From JAVBMJ01 sp031552535 (GTDB lineage Bacteria; Bacteroidota; Bacteroidia; Bacteroidales; Rikenellaceae): a stretch of 46,405 nucleotides of DNA. The DNA is taken from NCBI GenBank assembly GCA_031552535.1, contig JAVBMJ010000040.1, positions 1 through 46,405 on the forward strand. The letters run 5' to 3'. The notes beneath the pieces were generated by a model. That model did not search any database, had not been told where the DNA came from, and was given only the letters and a program-made list of their open reading frames with translations. Shown here one piece after another: positions 15,711 to 24,315 of this stretch; the first letter of the stretch is position 1; every line of letters begins with the position of its first letter. Position numbers and translations under genes: made by a program.

Positions 15711-16358
15711 ATGGATCTTCTTGAAAAATATGTGGCGGAACATTCGACTCCCGAGGAGCCGTTGCTGAGAGAGCTCGACCGTACGACACACCTGCGTATG
15801 GTACAGCCCCGTATGATCTCAGGGCATATCCAGGGCCGCTTGCTGGAGATGATGACAAGGATGATAGCTCCGGAAAACATCCTTGAGATAGGGACATTCA
15901 CCGGGTATTCCGCACTTTGTATGGCGGCGGGTCTCGGCACAGGTGCCATGATAGATACTATAGAGGTCGACGACGAACTGGAGGATACGGCGAGAGATTT
16001 TTTCGGGCGTAGCACATGCGGTGGCCGTATCAGGATGCACATAGGATCGGCTCTCGATGTTGCACCGAAGTTGGGGCTAATTTACGATCTTGTGTTTGTC
16101 GACGGTGACAAACGGGAATATCCCGATTACTACCGTATGCTTATGGGTGACGGCGGCTCACCGCCTTTGGTGCGTAGCGGCAGTTATATTATTGCCGATA
16201 ATATTCTGTGGTATGGAAAAGTCGCGGCAGAGTCGCCTTCGCAGGATGCATACACCCGCGGCATTATGGAGTTTAACGATATGGTCGTTGCCGACCGGCG
16301 CGTCGATAATGTGATAGTTCCGATACGTGACGGGTTAAATATTATCAGGGTATTGTAA
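15711..16358 (+). CDS. SAM-dependent O-methyltransferase (caffeoyl-CoA/catechol-OMT-like, YrrM type)
   Basis: The 215-aa product fits the Methyltransf_24/OMT_3 family. It has a class I Rossmann fold with motif I ENILEIGTFTGYSALCMA (about 55-72), the acidic SAM-ribose position in IDTIEVDDE, the metal-binding DLVFVDGDKREYPDYY (about 127-142), and ADNILWYGKV (about 163-172), the usual DN.LW.G.V signature. The enzyme needs a divalent cation and methylates a hydroxyl group. The physiological substrate in this phylum is unknown. The gene follows the M16 peptidase by 12 bp and is probably co-transcribed. Confidence 0.9.
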   Translation: MDLLEKYVAEHSTPEEPLLRELDRTTHLRMVQPRMISGHIQGRLLEMMTRMIAPENILEIGTFTGYSALCMAAGLGTGAMIDTIEVDDELEDTARDFFGRSTCGGRIRMHIGSALDVAPKLGLIYDLVFVDGDKREYPDYYRMLMGDGGSPPLVRSGSYIIADNILWYGKVAAESPSQDAYTRGIMEFNDMVVADRRVDNVIVPIRDGLNIIRVL

Positions 16359-16453
16359 ATTCTTCTGTGATTCTGATTTGTCAGGGCATGCTAACAGGCC
16401 GGCCGTAGTTGCCGTACGAATCCCATAGCGGCATAATTATCATAATGCCCTTA

Positions 16454-16483
16454 TTGACAATTATTTTAACATATTAATATAAT
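16454..16483 (+). promoter_or_regulatory. Perfect sigma70-type promoter sequence before the MFS gene
   Basis: TTGACA (16454-16459) and TATAAT (16478-16483) are both exact to the proteobacterial consensus and are 18 bases apart. The predicted start would leave a leader of only about six bases before the ATG at 16496. No good TAnnTTTG box is seen here. It may be coincidence in AT-rich DNA. Confidence 0.35.
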
Positions 16484-16495
16484 CTAAAGTTTCAT

Positions 16496-17869
16496 ATGAA
16501 AAACGCTGGATCGCCCACTGCGCAAAGACGGGGACTACTGGTGTTGTGCATGGCTTCTTTTCTGGTCCCGTTCATGGGGTCGGCACTCAATCTTGCACTG
16601 CCGCAGATCGGCGAAGAGATGTCGATGAATGCGGTCACCCTGACATGGATGGCCACCTCCTATCTGATGTCTACAGCCATTCTTCAGGTCCCGTTTGCCA
16701 GGATAGCCGACATGGTGGGGCGCAGGAAAATATTCCTGTGGGGAGTTTTCCTGTTTTCGGCATGCACTCTGGCGAGTGGATTTGCTGCGTCGGCCGCGAT
16801 GTTGCTGACCCTGCGCATACTGTCCGGGGTGGGCAGCGCCATGATGTTCGGCACAAGTATGGCAATACTCACGTCGCTTTTCCCTCCCGAGCAACGGGGC
16901 AGGGCGATGGGTATCAATACCGCCGTAGTCTATTCGTCGCTTGCTGCAGGGCCTTTTTTAGGAGGCCTGTTAACACATTATTTCGGGTGGCAGAGTATAT
17001 TTTTCGTTTGCGCGGCAGTCGGGTTAGCGGTGGTGGCGATAGGTAGCGCCTTTATAAAAGACGAATGGGTAGAGGCCAAAGGCGAGCGCTTCGACTTACC
17101 GGGGACGGTGGTTTATGCCGTGGCGATATTCGGCCTGCTCTTCGGATTTTCAGCCCTGCCGTCGTTTTGGGGGTTCGCATGGATTGCCATAGGGTGTATT
17201 TCGTTGACGTGGTTCGTTGCGATAGAAAACAGGAGCACTTCGCCATTGCTTGAAATGAAGTTATTCAGTGGCAACAGGGTTTTCTCGTTGTCGTCGCTTG
17301 CGGCATTGATAAACTATGCCGCCACATCGGCCATCGCGTTTATGATGAGCCTATACCTGCAATATGTCAGGGGGTTCGATGCCAGCGAGGCCGGGTTGGT
17401 GTTGATCTCGCAGGCTTGTGTACAGGCCCTGTTCTCTTTGATGGCAGGCAAATGGTCGGACTCTTATTCCCCTTCACGACTTGCGACATTGGGTATGGCC
17501 ATTATAGTTGCGGGTTTGGCCGGACTTATTTTTATTTCACCCACGACCCCTATGTGGCTGTTGGTAATATATATGGTGTTGCTGGGGGGAGGATTCGGCA
17601 TATTTTCGTCACCAAACACCAATGTTATAATGAGTTCCGTGGAGAGGCGTTTTTACGGACAGGCGTCGGCAACGATGGGGACCATGAGGTTGACAGGACA
17701 GGCCTTCAGCATGGGTATCGCGGGCATGGCTATTTCGATCATGGTAGGCAACAACAAGATCGTTCCGGAATTGCATCCTGATTTCATGAGCAGCCTGCGG
17801 ATCACATTCCTGATATTTTTCGTACTGTGCCTGATAGGAGTGTATGCGTCGTCGGCAAGAAAAAAATAG
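16496..17869 (+). CDS. MFS drug exporter-like transporter (DHA2 type)
   Basis: A 457-aa inner-membrane protein with about 14 hydrophobic segments and the DHA2 (EmrB/QacA) layout. TM1 holds LNLALPQIGEEM. Motif A between TM2 and TM3 is ARIADMVGRRKIF. Motif C-like GINTAVVYSSLAAGPFLGGLL (split at TM5) marks an antiporter. Such proteins export toxic organic compounds in exchange for protons. No regulator lies next to it, so the substrate is open. It is separated from the O-methyltransferase by 137 bp that include an inverted pair GGGCAT/ATGCCC, and from the thioredoxin gene by 59 bp. Confidence 0.88.
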   Translation: MKNAGSPTAQRRGLLVLCMASFLVPFMGSALNLALPQIGEEMSMNAVTLTWMATSYLMSTAILQVPFARIADMVGRRKIFLWGVFLFSACTLASGFAASAAMLLTLRILSGVGSAMMFGTSMAILTSLFPPEQRGRAMGINTAVVYSSLAAGPFLGGLLTHYFGWQSIFFVCAAVGLAVVAIGSAFIKDEWVEAKGERFDLPGTVVYAVAIFGLLFGFSALPSFWGFAWIAIGCISLTWFVAIENRSTSPLLEMKLFSGNRVFSLSSLAALINYAATSAIAFMMSLYLQYVRGFDASEAGLVLISQACVQALFSLMAGKWSDSYSPSRLATLGMAIIVAGLAGLIFISPTTPMWLLVIYMVLLGGGFGIFSSPNTNVIMSSVERRFYGQASATMGTMRLTGQAFSMGIAGMAISIMVGNNKIVPELHPDFMSSLRITFLIFFVLCLIGVYASSARKK

Positions 17870-17928
17870 CTATATGCCGGAATAGCACGGAATCGGCCTA
17901 AACAGGCAGGGATTTTGATAATAAGGTA

Positions 17929-18255
17929 ATGGTATACGAAAATAGTGAAATTATGGAAAATTTTGAACAGATTATCGGTGGCTCGCAACCTGTACTGGTT
18001 GATTTTTTCGCCACATGGTGCGGTCCCTGCCGTATGATGCACCCTGAACTGGAACGCCTGAAAGAGATGACCGGAGATAAATACAAAATATTGAAGGTCG
18101 ACATCGACACTCCGGCCAACAGGCGTCTGATGGTGACATACAATGTGATGTCTGTGCCTACACTTATAATTTACAAAGAAGGCAAAGTGATGTGGAGGCA
18201 AAGCGGAGTGGTGAAGGCCGAACAGCTCAAAACGGAACTGAAGCGCTTCGACTGA
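17929..18255 (+). CDS. Thioredoxin
   Basis: A 108-aa single-domain thioredoxin. The active site is FFATWCGPCRMM, with Cys31 and Cys34, and the cis-proline loop is MSVPTLIIYKEGK. There is no signal peptide, so it acts in the cytoplasm as a disulfide reductant. The first nine residues (MVYENSEIM) are not needed for the fold; starting at the second Met (17953, MENFEQIIGG) is equally possible. A hairpin just downstream suggests that its transcript ends there. Confidence 0.93.
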   Translation: MVYENSEIMENFEQIIGGSQPVLVDFFATWCGPCRMMHPELERLKEMTGDKYKILKVDIDTPANRRLMVTYNVMSVPTLIIYKEGKVMWRQSGVVKAEQLKTELKRFD

Positions 18256-18280
18256 CGTCCAACACGTGTGTAATTCGCCT

Positions 18281-18303
18281 TAAAGCCGTAGAAGTCGGCT
18301 TTA
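18281..18303 (+). terminator. Hairpin after the thioredoxin gene
   Basis: TAAAGCCG (18281-18288) pairs perfectly with CGGCTTTA (18296-18303) around a 7-base loop. It lies 25 bases after the stop codon. Its T-rich right arm fits a weak intrinsic terminator. Confidence 0.5.
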
Positions 18304-18349
18304 TACCCGATTAATGACCGGCAATAGCGAAATATATAACCCGAATAGC

Positions 18350-18357
18350 TATATTTG
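18350..18357 (+). promoter_or_regulatory. -7 promoter box of the outer-membrane barrel gene
   Basis: TATATTTG matches TAnnTTTG and lies 18 bases before the ATG at 18376, implying a very short leader. No -33 TTG is evident. Confidence 0.5.
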
Positions 18358-18375
18358 TAAGCTATTTGGGTTTTT

Positions 18376-20820
18376 ATGTTGCGATATTACCTGCTTGCGA
18401 TACTGCTTTTTACTCCTGCCGCCCTGTTAGCGCAACAGGAAGCGTTTCTGGAATATGCGGCTGATGCAGAGGAGGATATGGAGAGATTGCCCGATCTGGA
18501 AATGGATGAAGCCATGTTCGGCTTATCGTCGGGGACGGGCCGCGATTTGTTCGATGAACTGTCGTCGTATAATTTCAGGCAGGTGAGTTATAAACGGCGC
18601 GGATATGATCCGCATTACCTGCGATATTCTGCCGGGGAAATAATGCTGTCAGATGAAATAAGCGGAGCCCCACCCTATCAGGCTCTGGCATTATTCCAGC
18701 GGCTCGGATTCAGCACCGTTTACGGAGGAGGTTTTTTCGGACCTGGCGGGGAGATGAGTTTCCCGATAAAAACAGAAAGTCATAGAAAGAGAAACCGGAT
18801 TGCGATCAATCTATCCGATAAAAATTATCGCTATGGATTAAAGTTCTCGTCGTGTGGCACCCTGTCCGGAAACGGTGCAGGGTATTACGCCGCATTGTCG
18901 CGCCGTTGGGGCAGGGATGCATATGTGAACGGCGTATTTACAGACGAAACAGCACTATGCCTGTCGCTGGGCATACCTGTTGGGAAAGGCGGATCGGTTT
19001 CGATATTGGCGCTGGCAGCTCCCTCTGAGCGCGGAGTGCGTGCCGCTGCCACAAAAGAATGTTTTGCGCTGACCTCGGACAATCTATATAACCCGGCATG
19101 GGGATATTTCGGCGACAAGGAGCGTAGCGCACGTGTAAGGAGGGAATCGCGCCCACGGATAATGGCTGTTTACGGCGGTAAACCATCCGGTAAAACAACA
19201 ATTACTGCGACAGTATCGTATGAATTCGGGCGTTCGTCGCAAAGCGCCCTGTCATGGATCGGAGCACAGAATCCTTTTCCGGGTTACTACCGTTTTATGC
19301 CCGGATATGTCTCCGATCCGCAGGATGCGGAGGCTATAGCCGAGTTGTGGCGCCAGGACAACGACCGGGTGACGCATATAGACTGGCAGGAACTCGTAAA
19401 ACAAAACGGATTTTGGGATGGCCGTAGCATATACCTGATCGAGGAAGTGGTCGAGCGTGTGCGAAATATCCAATTCTGTGCAAAGGTATCGTATACGCCA
19501 AACCCACGTACCGATATAGGGACGGGAGTACGTCTCAGGCGCGATGCCTCGCGTTTTTTCAAGGAAGCCGGCGACCTGCTGGGAGGCAATTACATTCTGA
19601 ATTACGACTACTACCAGATTGACGCCGGGACTATTTCCATAGTCTCGGATAACGACATGCACAATCCGGGGCGCAGGGTTTATGCCGGCGACCGTTTCGG
19701 GTATGACTATAGCCTGGAGCATACTTCGGCAACACTGTTTCTTAACTTTGGATATGCCGGCAACAGGCTGCGGACATCGCTATATGGCGAGGTGGGAGAC
19801 GCCACTGGGCAAAGAGAAGGCCATTATGAAAAGGAGGCATTTCCCGATGCTGCGTCATACGGCCGCTCGCGCCGCTACAATTTTGCCGTTTACGAGTTGT
19901 GGGGCAACTTATATTATCGTTTTTCCCAGCGGTACAGCGCTGAGTTAAAGGCTGGCGCAGGCTCCAAGGCGCCGGTGGTAAGAGATATTTTCATCGCTCC
20001 ATCTTACCGTAACCGTCCCGGCAGCAATCCGGCGACCATCCGTACAATATCGGCAGAGGGGTCTTTAAATTTTTACCTGGGAAAATCTCAGGCACGGTTG
20101 ACCGGCTACTATGCGTCTTTGAATAATGAAACGTCGCAATCGTCGTATTACGACGATATGTCGAAAACTTACAGCAACCTGTTTTTATCCGGAACAGATA
20201 AATTTTACTACGGTGCAGAACTGAGCGGAGAACTCTCACTGTCGAAGAGATTGTCCATAAGGTACGCCGCCGCAGTGTCCATGGCCCGTTACGGATCGAG
20301 TCCTGTGGCAGATATCATATCAGAGAGCGATGGAACGGTAATCGCAACCGGAGAACACAGTATGCTGAAAGGGTACGCCCTGGGAGGGTCGCCCGAAACC
20401 ACGGCAAGTCTGGAAGTCAAATACGCCGCACCCAGAATGTTTACCATAGGGTGCTCGGCGAATTATATGGGGAATAATTATATAAGCATTAGCGCTCCCC
20501 AACGTATGGCAAGGGTTGTTTACCATACCATGACACAGGAGACAAGGGAGGGTTTGGTAAATCAGGAACGCTTCCCCGCGTCAATAGTCCTGAATGCCAC
20601 ATTCCTTAAATCGATACGTCTGAAGAAGAATAGCAGCATGACGTTGTTTTGCAGCATAGGAAATATCCTGGGCAACCGGGATATAATATACAGCGGCTAC
20701 GAACAGATGCGCATGTACAGGTCGGGCACAGATCTCGAATCCACCTACAGCTTGGCCGATCCACGATACCGATATGCTTACGGGCGAACCTGCTACATGT
20801 CTGTAACATATTCATTTTAA
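18376..20820 (+). CDS. Outer-membrane beta-barrel protein, TonB-receptor-like without a canonical plug
   Basis: The 814-aa product starts with a signal peptide (MLRYYLLAILLFTPAALLAQ) and ends in an aromatic residue (MSVTYSF), as barrels do. The long middle is rich in alternating aromatic/polar strands (for example YYRFSQRYSAELKAGAGS, SIRYAAAVSMARYGS). I see neither an N-terminal carboxypeptidase-like repeat nor a clear TonB box or plug. Residues 22-140 are acidic and poorly conserved to my eye. It resembles the barrels annotated as TonB-dependent receptors that pair with DUF5689 lipoproteins. The DUF5689 gene follows after five bases, so the two probably form a surface complex. The ligand is unknown. 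Confidence 0.75.
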   Translation: MLRYYLLAILLFTPAALLAQQEAFLEYAADAEEDMERLPDLEMDEAMFGLSSGTGRDLFDELSSYNFRQVSYKRRGYDPHYLRYSAGEIMLSDEISGAPPYQALALFQRLGFSTVYGGGFFGPGGEMSFPIKTESHRKRNRIAINLSDKNYRYGLKFSSCGTLSGNGAGYYAALSRRWGRDAYVNGVFTDETALCLSLGIPVGKGGSVSILALAAPSERGVRAAATKECFALTSDNLYNPAWGYFGDKERSARVRRESRPRIMAVYGGKPSGKTTITATVSYEFGRSSQSALSWIGAQNPFPGYYRFMPGYVSDPQDAEAIAELWRQDNDRVTHIDWQELVKQNGFWDGRSIYLIEEVVERVRNIQFCAKVSYTPNPRTDIGTGVRLRRDASRFFKEAGDLLGGNYILNYDYYQIDAGTISIVSDNDMHNPGRRVYAGDRFGYDYSLEHTSATLFLNFGYAGNRLRTSLYGEVGDATGQREGHYEKEAFPDAASYGRSRRYNFAVYELWGNLYYRFSQRYSAELKAGAGSKAPVVRDIFIAPSYRNRPGSNPATIRTISAEGSLNFYLGKSQARLTGYYASLNNETSQSSYYDDMSKTYSNLFLSGTDKFYYGAELSGELSLSKRLSIRYAAAVSMARYGSSPVADIISESDGTVIATGEHSMLKGYALGGSPETTASLEVKYAAPRMFTIGCSANYMGNNYISISAPQRMARVVYHTMTQETREGLVNQERFPASIVLNATFLKSIRLKKNSSMTLFCSIGNILGNRDIIYSGYEQMRMYRSGTDLESTYSLADPRYRYAYGRTCYMSVTYSF

Positions 20821-20825
20821 CGCTT

Positions 20826-21626
20826 ATGGAATATAAACATTGGGGCATTGCCATAGCTGTCATCCTACTTTACGGATGTGGATACGACGATTTCGACGAC
20901 CCCGGGCTAAGACATCGGGAGGCCGAGGGCATGAACGCAAACATCACTATCAAAGATGTTACCTCGCGTTATGCCGGAAGGGTTATAGATATTACGGAAG
21001 ACGCCGTTATCGCAGGGTATGTGACGACATCGGATGTTTCGGGAAATTTTTACCGCTCGTTTTTTATCGACGACGCCACCGGGGCGGTGGAGATAAAGGC
21101 GGGTCTTTACGATCTTTACAATATATACCCGGTCGGGTTACGCGTGGCCGTAAGACTCAAAGGGCTGCGGCTGGGCGAAGACAAAGGCGTAAAACAGATA
21201 GGGCTGAAAGCGCGTGTGGCGGGGGTCGAACAGGCTGGTTATTTCAACTACCGCTATGAAGCCAATAAATACCTGCTGCGCGATACGATCAGGACAGCGC
21301 CGAAACCTCTTACAAAAACTATCGCATCGCTGAAAATGGAAGACTGCGGCAGGTTAGTGGCCGTAGGTTCTCTGACGCTCAAGAACGACCAGCCGGAATA
21401 TTGGACCGCGGCCGGGATAAACCCATATGAAACCTCGGCGTTCCGCAAATTTTGTGATCCTCATGGTGATTCGATAGCCGTACTCACCAGCGTGTACGCC
21501 AATTTTGCCTGCCAGCCTATTCCTCAAGGTGCATTATCGCTTACAGGGATATTGCACTTCGGCAATGTGTCAGGTGGCAAACAGATGTATTACCTCAAAA
21601 TAAGAGACCTGACCGACGTTATGTAA
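20826..21626 (+). CDS. DUF5689 domain lipoprotein
   Basis: The 266-aa product is a lipoprotein: a short hydrophobic lead (WGIAIAVILLYG) ends at Cys18. The rest fits DUF5689: ITEDAVIAGYVTTSDVSGNFYRSFFIDDATGAVEIKAG near the N-terminus is the usual OB-fold-like opening, and GVKQIGLKARVAG plus LTGILHFGN follow. DUF5689 proteins in Bacteroidota sit beside TonB-type barrels, and a role in binding or presenting ligand at the surface is inferred. ATG 20826 lies five bases after the barrel stop and precedes the signal sequence directly, so longer upstream frames are rejected. Confidence 0.85.
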   Translation: MEYKHWGIAIAVILLYGCGYDDFDDPGLRHREAEGMNANITIKDVTSRYAGRVIDITEDAVIAGYVTTSDVSGNFYRSFFIDDATGAVEIKAGLYDLYNIYPVGLRVAVRLKGLRLGEDKGVKQIGLKARVAGVEQAGYFNYRYEANKYLLRDTIRTAPKPLTKTIASLKMEDCGRLVAVGSLTLKNDQPEYWTAAGINPYETSAFRKFCDPHGDSIAVLTSVYANFACQPIPQGALSLTGILHFGNVSGGKQMYYLKIRDLTDVM

Positions 21627-21655
21627 ATAACGAAGATCAGGCCGCTATCGGGAGC

Positions 21656-21687
21656 CAGGCACATTATTCCAGTTATGGATGTGCCTG
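21656..21687 (+). terminator. Terminator hairpin between convergent genes
   Basis: CAGGCACAT (21656-21664) pairs perfectly with ATGTGCCTG (21679-21687). On the plus strand it is followed by ATTTTA. It separates the DUF5689 gene from the convergent DUF4293 gene. Confidence 0.6.
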
Positions 21688-21701
21688 ATTTTACATGCCC
21701 A

Positions 21702-22172
21702 TCATCTGATCCTGTCTATCGACCGCACTTTGGCTTCGTCGCGCATGATCGCACGCATGGCCAGATAAGTCAACAATATGGCCACAAGCGGCATAACAGC
21801 CGGCAACCTGTAGGTCACCGAGGCGTGCACGGCATCGGCAATGGCCTGGTGTGTCCGGATAAGGTAAAAAACAACGAATGCCTGCAACCCTGCCAGAAAC
21901 ACCATTTCCATGATGCATAACCGGATTTGCATCATACGGTTTTTGTAAAAGAATATGCAGATCAGAGGCACTATAAGGCAGACTATAGCCAACCCTCCCA
22001 TATAAAAAGGCAATACGATATCCGAACCGCCGCCGTCGGGCGAAGCTACGCGGAATGCCGACAGGATGTAATTATGGTCGTCTACGAAAAATTTGGCAAG
22101 CGCCTTAAACAAGATCAGCGAGACCGCGCCCGATGCCAGCAGTAAATATACAGATTGGATGCGTTGTATCAT
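21702..22172 (-). CDS. DUF4293 family membrane protein
   Basis: The 156-aa product begins MIQRIQSVYLLLASGAVSLILF, the highly typical start of DUF4293. It has four hydrophobic helices: SVYLLLASGAVSLILF, LPFYMGGLAIVCLIVPLICIFFY, CIMEMVFLAGLQAFVVFYLI and LPAVMPLVAILLTYLAMRAIM. An extracytoplasmic loop between helices 1 and 2 carries GGGSD. It is an inner-membrane protein of unknown function, widespread in the phylum. The gene lies downstream of pyrI with a 56-bp gap and may share its transcript. Confidence 0.85.
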   Translation of the reverse strand: MIQRIQSVYLLLASGAVSLILFKALAKFFVDDHNYILSAFRVASPDGGGSDIVLPFYMGGLAIVCLIVPLICIFFYKNRMMQIRLCIMEMVFLAGLQAFVVFYLIRTHQAIADAVHASVTYRLPAVMPLVAILLTYLAMRAIMRDEAKVRSIDRIR

Positions 22173-22228
22173 AGTTGAGAGATTTCTTAAAAAACGGCAT
22201 CAAATTCATGAGACCGTCCAAATCCGGA

Positions 22229-22690
22229 TTATTTTATGAGTTGAAACTGGTTTTGGTGCGTTATTTTTTCGCAGTAACGGCACTTAAGGGTTATTTCATC
22301 CCCTTTCGAAACCGAGAATGCCGTCGATACGGGCTCGTTGTTTGTCACGCACTTGGGATTGGCGCACCGTATGAATCCGTGAATTTCGCCAGGGACCGTA
22401 ACCTGCCGCTTTTCGGCAACTTCAAAATTTTTTATAAGATTGACCATAGCCATCGGTGCGAAGAGCGCTATGCGGTTCAATTCCTCTTCTCCGCACCGGC
22501 GGTCGTTGATCTTTATGATCGCCTTAGTGCCCATCCGTTTGCTCTCAAGGTTGTTGCCAAACGTTATGCGGTTGGTCTCCTTGTCGAGCTTGAGGATGTA
22601 TATAATCTTGAAGAGATTCTCCGAAGGGATATGGTCTATGACTGTTCCATTTTCTATAGCCCTTACTTCCATTAACTTATCTCGTCCCAT
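22229..22690 (-). CDS. pyrI: Aspartate carbamoyltransferase regulatory subunit
   Basis: PyrI is the allosteric, nucleotide-binding chain of aspartate transcarbamoylase. The 153-aa length is standard. The N-terminal nucleotide-binding domain opens VRAIENGTVIDHIPSE, and the C-terminal zinc domain supplies CANPKC (CX4C) and CRYC (CX2C). These features mean that the enzyme here is the E. coli-type dodecamer with CTP/ATP feedback. MGRDKLMEVRAIENG is taken as the start; it lies eight bases after the pyrB stop, indicating one operon in the order pyrB-pyrI. Confidence 0.97.
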   Translation of the reverse strand: MGRDKLMEVRAIENGTVIDHIPSENLFKIIYILKLDKETNRITFGNNLESKRMGTKAIIKINDRRCGEEELNRIALFAPMAMVNLIKNFEVAEKRQVTVPGEIHGFIRCANPKCVTNNEPVSTAFSVSKGDEITLKCRYCEKITHQNQFQLIK

Positions 22691-22698
22691 ATGCGGTC

Positions 22699-23607
22699 TT
22701 ATTTTAATCCGAACAGATAACTTATGATTGCCATCCGGGTATATACCCCATTTTCAGTTTGCTGGAAATAGTATGCCTTGTGGTTAGCATCAACTTCACG
22801 GGCAATCTCATTGACACGCGGAAGCGGATGCAGGATACGCATATTGTCTTTTGTGCCGTGCAACATCGATCCCGTAAGCACATAAACATTTTTAACACGC
22901 TCATATTCCATCGGATCGGTAAACCGCTCGCGCTGCACGCGTGTCATATAAACGATATCGGCGTTGTGTATCGAATCGTCGATAAACCGCGTCTCCTCGA
23001 AAGCCAGTCCCTTCTCCTGCAAATATATCTTATATTCCTCAGGCATTTGTAACTCGGGAGGTGCGACAAATGTAAAACTTGCCCCGAAATGACTCATGGC
23101 CTGAAGCAGAGAGTGTACGGTACGGCCATATTTTAGATCTCCTATCATCATGATATTCAGCCCATCCAATCTGCCTTGAGTCTTCTTTATCGAATAGAGG
23201 TCGAGCAGGGTCTGCGACGGATGCTGATTGGCTCCGTCACCGGCGTTAACTACCGGGACCTTGGATATTTCGCTCGCATAACGCGACGATCCTTCCAGTG
23301 AATGACGCATGACGATCATATCACAATAGTTGGCTATCGTCATTATCGTATCATGTAGCGTTTCACCTTTGGTCATGCTGGTGTTCGATGTATCCGAGAA
23401 ACCTATGACCCGCCCTCCAAGGCGGTTGACCGCACTCTCGAAACTGAGGCGCGTACGTGTCGAAGGCTCGAAAAACAACGAAGCCACTACCTTGCCTTCC
23501 AATAGTTTACGGTTGGGAGCAGCTTCGAATTCGGCTGCGAGGTCCATAATCCGCAGTATCTCCTCTTTCGAAAAATCGTTAATGGAAATAAGACTCTTAT
23601 TTTTCAT
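22699..23607 (-). CDS. pyrB: Aspartate carbamoyltransferase catalytic subunit
   Basis: PyrB joins carbamoyl phosphate and aspartate to carbamoyl aspartate, the committed step of pyrimidine synthesis. The 302-aa protein shows the carbamoyl-phosphate loop FFEPSTRTRLSFESA (Ser49-Thr52), the mobile loop SNTSMTKGETLHDT contributed across the trimer interface, HPSQTLLDLYSI, and HPLPRVNEI near the C-terminus. All expected catalytic segments are present. The gene is followed directly by pyrI. No clear promoter box was recognised in the 89 bp between it and the neighbouring YigZ-family gene. Confidence 0.97.
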   Translation of the reverse strand: MKNKSLISINDFSKEEILRIMDLAAEFEAAPNRKLLEGKVVASLFFEPSTRTRLSFESAVNRLGGRVIGFSDTSNTSMTKGETLHDTIMTIANYCDMIVMRHSLEGSSRYASEISKVPVVNAGDGANQHPSQTLLDLYSIKKTQGRLDGLNIMMIGDLKYGRTVHSLLQAMSHFGASFTFVAPPELQMPEEYKIYLQEKGLAFEETRFIDDSIHNADIVYMTRVQRERFTDPMEYERVKNVYVLTGSMLHGTKDNMRILHPLPRVNEIAREVDANHKAYYFQQTENGVYTRMAIISYLFGLK

Positions 23608-23696
23608 ATAACCACTGATTTACACATCTGTAATATCCGGCGCCACGCCTTTGGGTTACCCTCGTATTAAACGCATCCCAATCCCGCGGCACTCCA

Positions 23697-24302
23697 TCAG
23701 AATCCTTCCCCCAGATGCTCGATACGCAACGCGTATTTCCCCATTTTTACCACCAGTTCGCCGCCATCTTCCTTTCGGACAGCCAGGCAAATAGTGCACG
23801 CGTCTTCCTCATAGCCCTGCGTCCCCACCCTCGCCTGCATCTCACGGGAGACGCGCATCACATCGTTCATTTTCTCGTACCCGAACCACGCTTTATAATT
23901 CGACATCTCAGCCTTTTCAACCGTCACGGCTTCTTCGAGGACCTGCCTGGCCGCACCCCTATATGCCGCTATCAACCCCGGCACACCCAATTTCGTCCCG
24001 CCGAAATACCTCACTACCACCACCAGTACATAAGTGAGACCTGCCGACACGATCTGGCCCAGAATCGGTAATCCCGCCGTACCCGAAGGTTCCCCGTCGT
24101 CATTGGCCCTTGTAGCTTCGCCGCCAGCCCCCATACGCCACGCATAACAATGGTGGGTGGCATTGAAGTAGTGTTTACGCAACGATTCGAGGCGCTCCCT
24201 GACCTGGGCTTCGTCCTCCACGGGATAGGCATAGGCCAGAAATTTGCTGCTCCGTTCCCTTAGCGCCGCCTCCGCCGGGCCTGAAATGGTCTTGAACTCC
24301 AT
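23697..24302 (-). CDS. YigZ/IMPACT family protein
   Basis: A 201-aa protein of the UPF0029/IMPACT family. The N-terminal domain carries RSSKFLAYAYPV, THHCYAWR and ANDDGEPSGTAGLPIL, followed by VVVVRYFGGTKLGVPGLIAAYRGAA, which is the family signature. The C-terminal part is the DUF1949-like ferredoxin fold. Eukaryotic IMPACT affects GCN2 signalling; the bacterial role is not settled. It is the last gene of a dapB-lepB-yigZ order, with 13 bp to lepB, and is likely co-transcribed with it. Confidence 0.9.
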   Translation of the reverse strand: MEFKTISGPAEAALRERSSKFLAYAYPVEDEAQVRERLESLRKHYFNATHHCYAWRMGAGGEATRANDDGEPSGTAGLPILGQIVSAGLTYVLVVVVRYFGGTKLGVPGLIAAYRGAARQVLEEAVTVEKAEMSNYKAWFGYEKMNDVMRVSREMQARVGTQGYEEDACTICLAVRKEDGGELVVKMGKYALRIEHLGEGF

Positions 24303-24315
24303 GCCCCGCTCCTTG

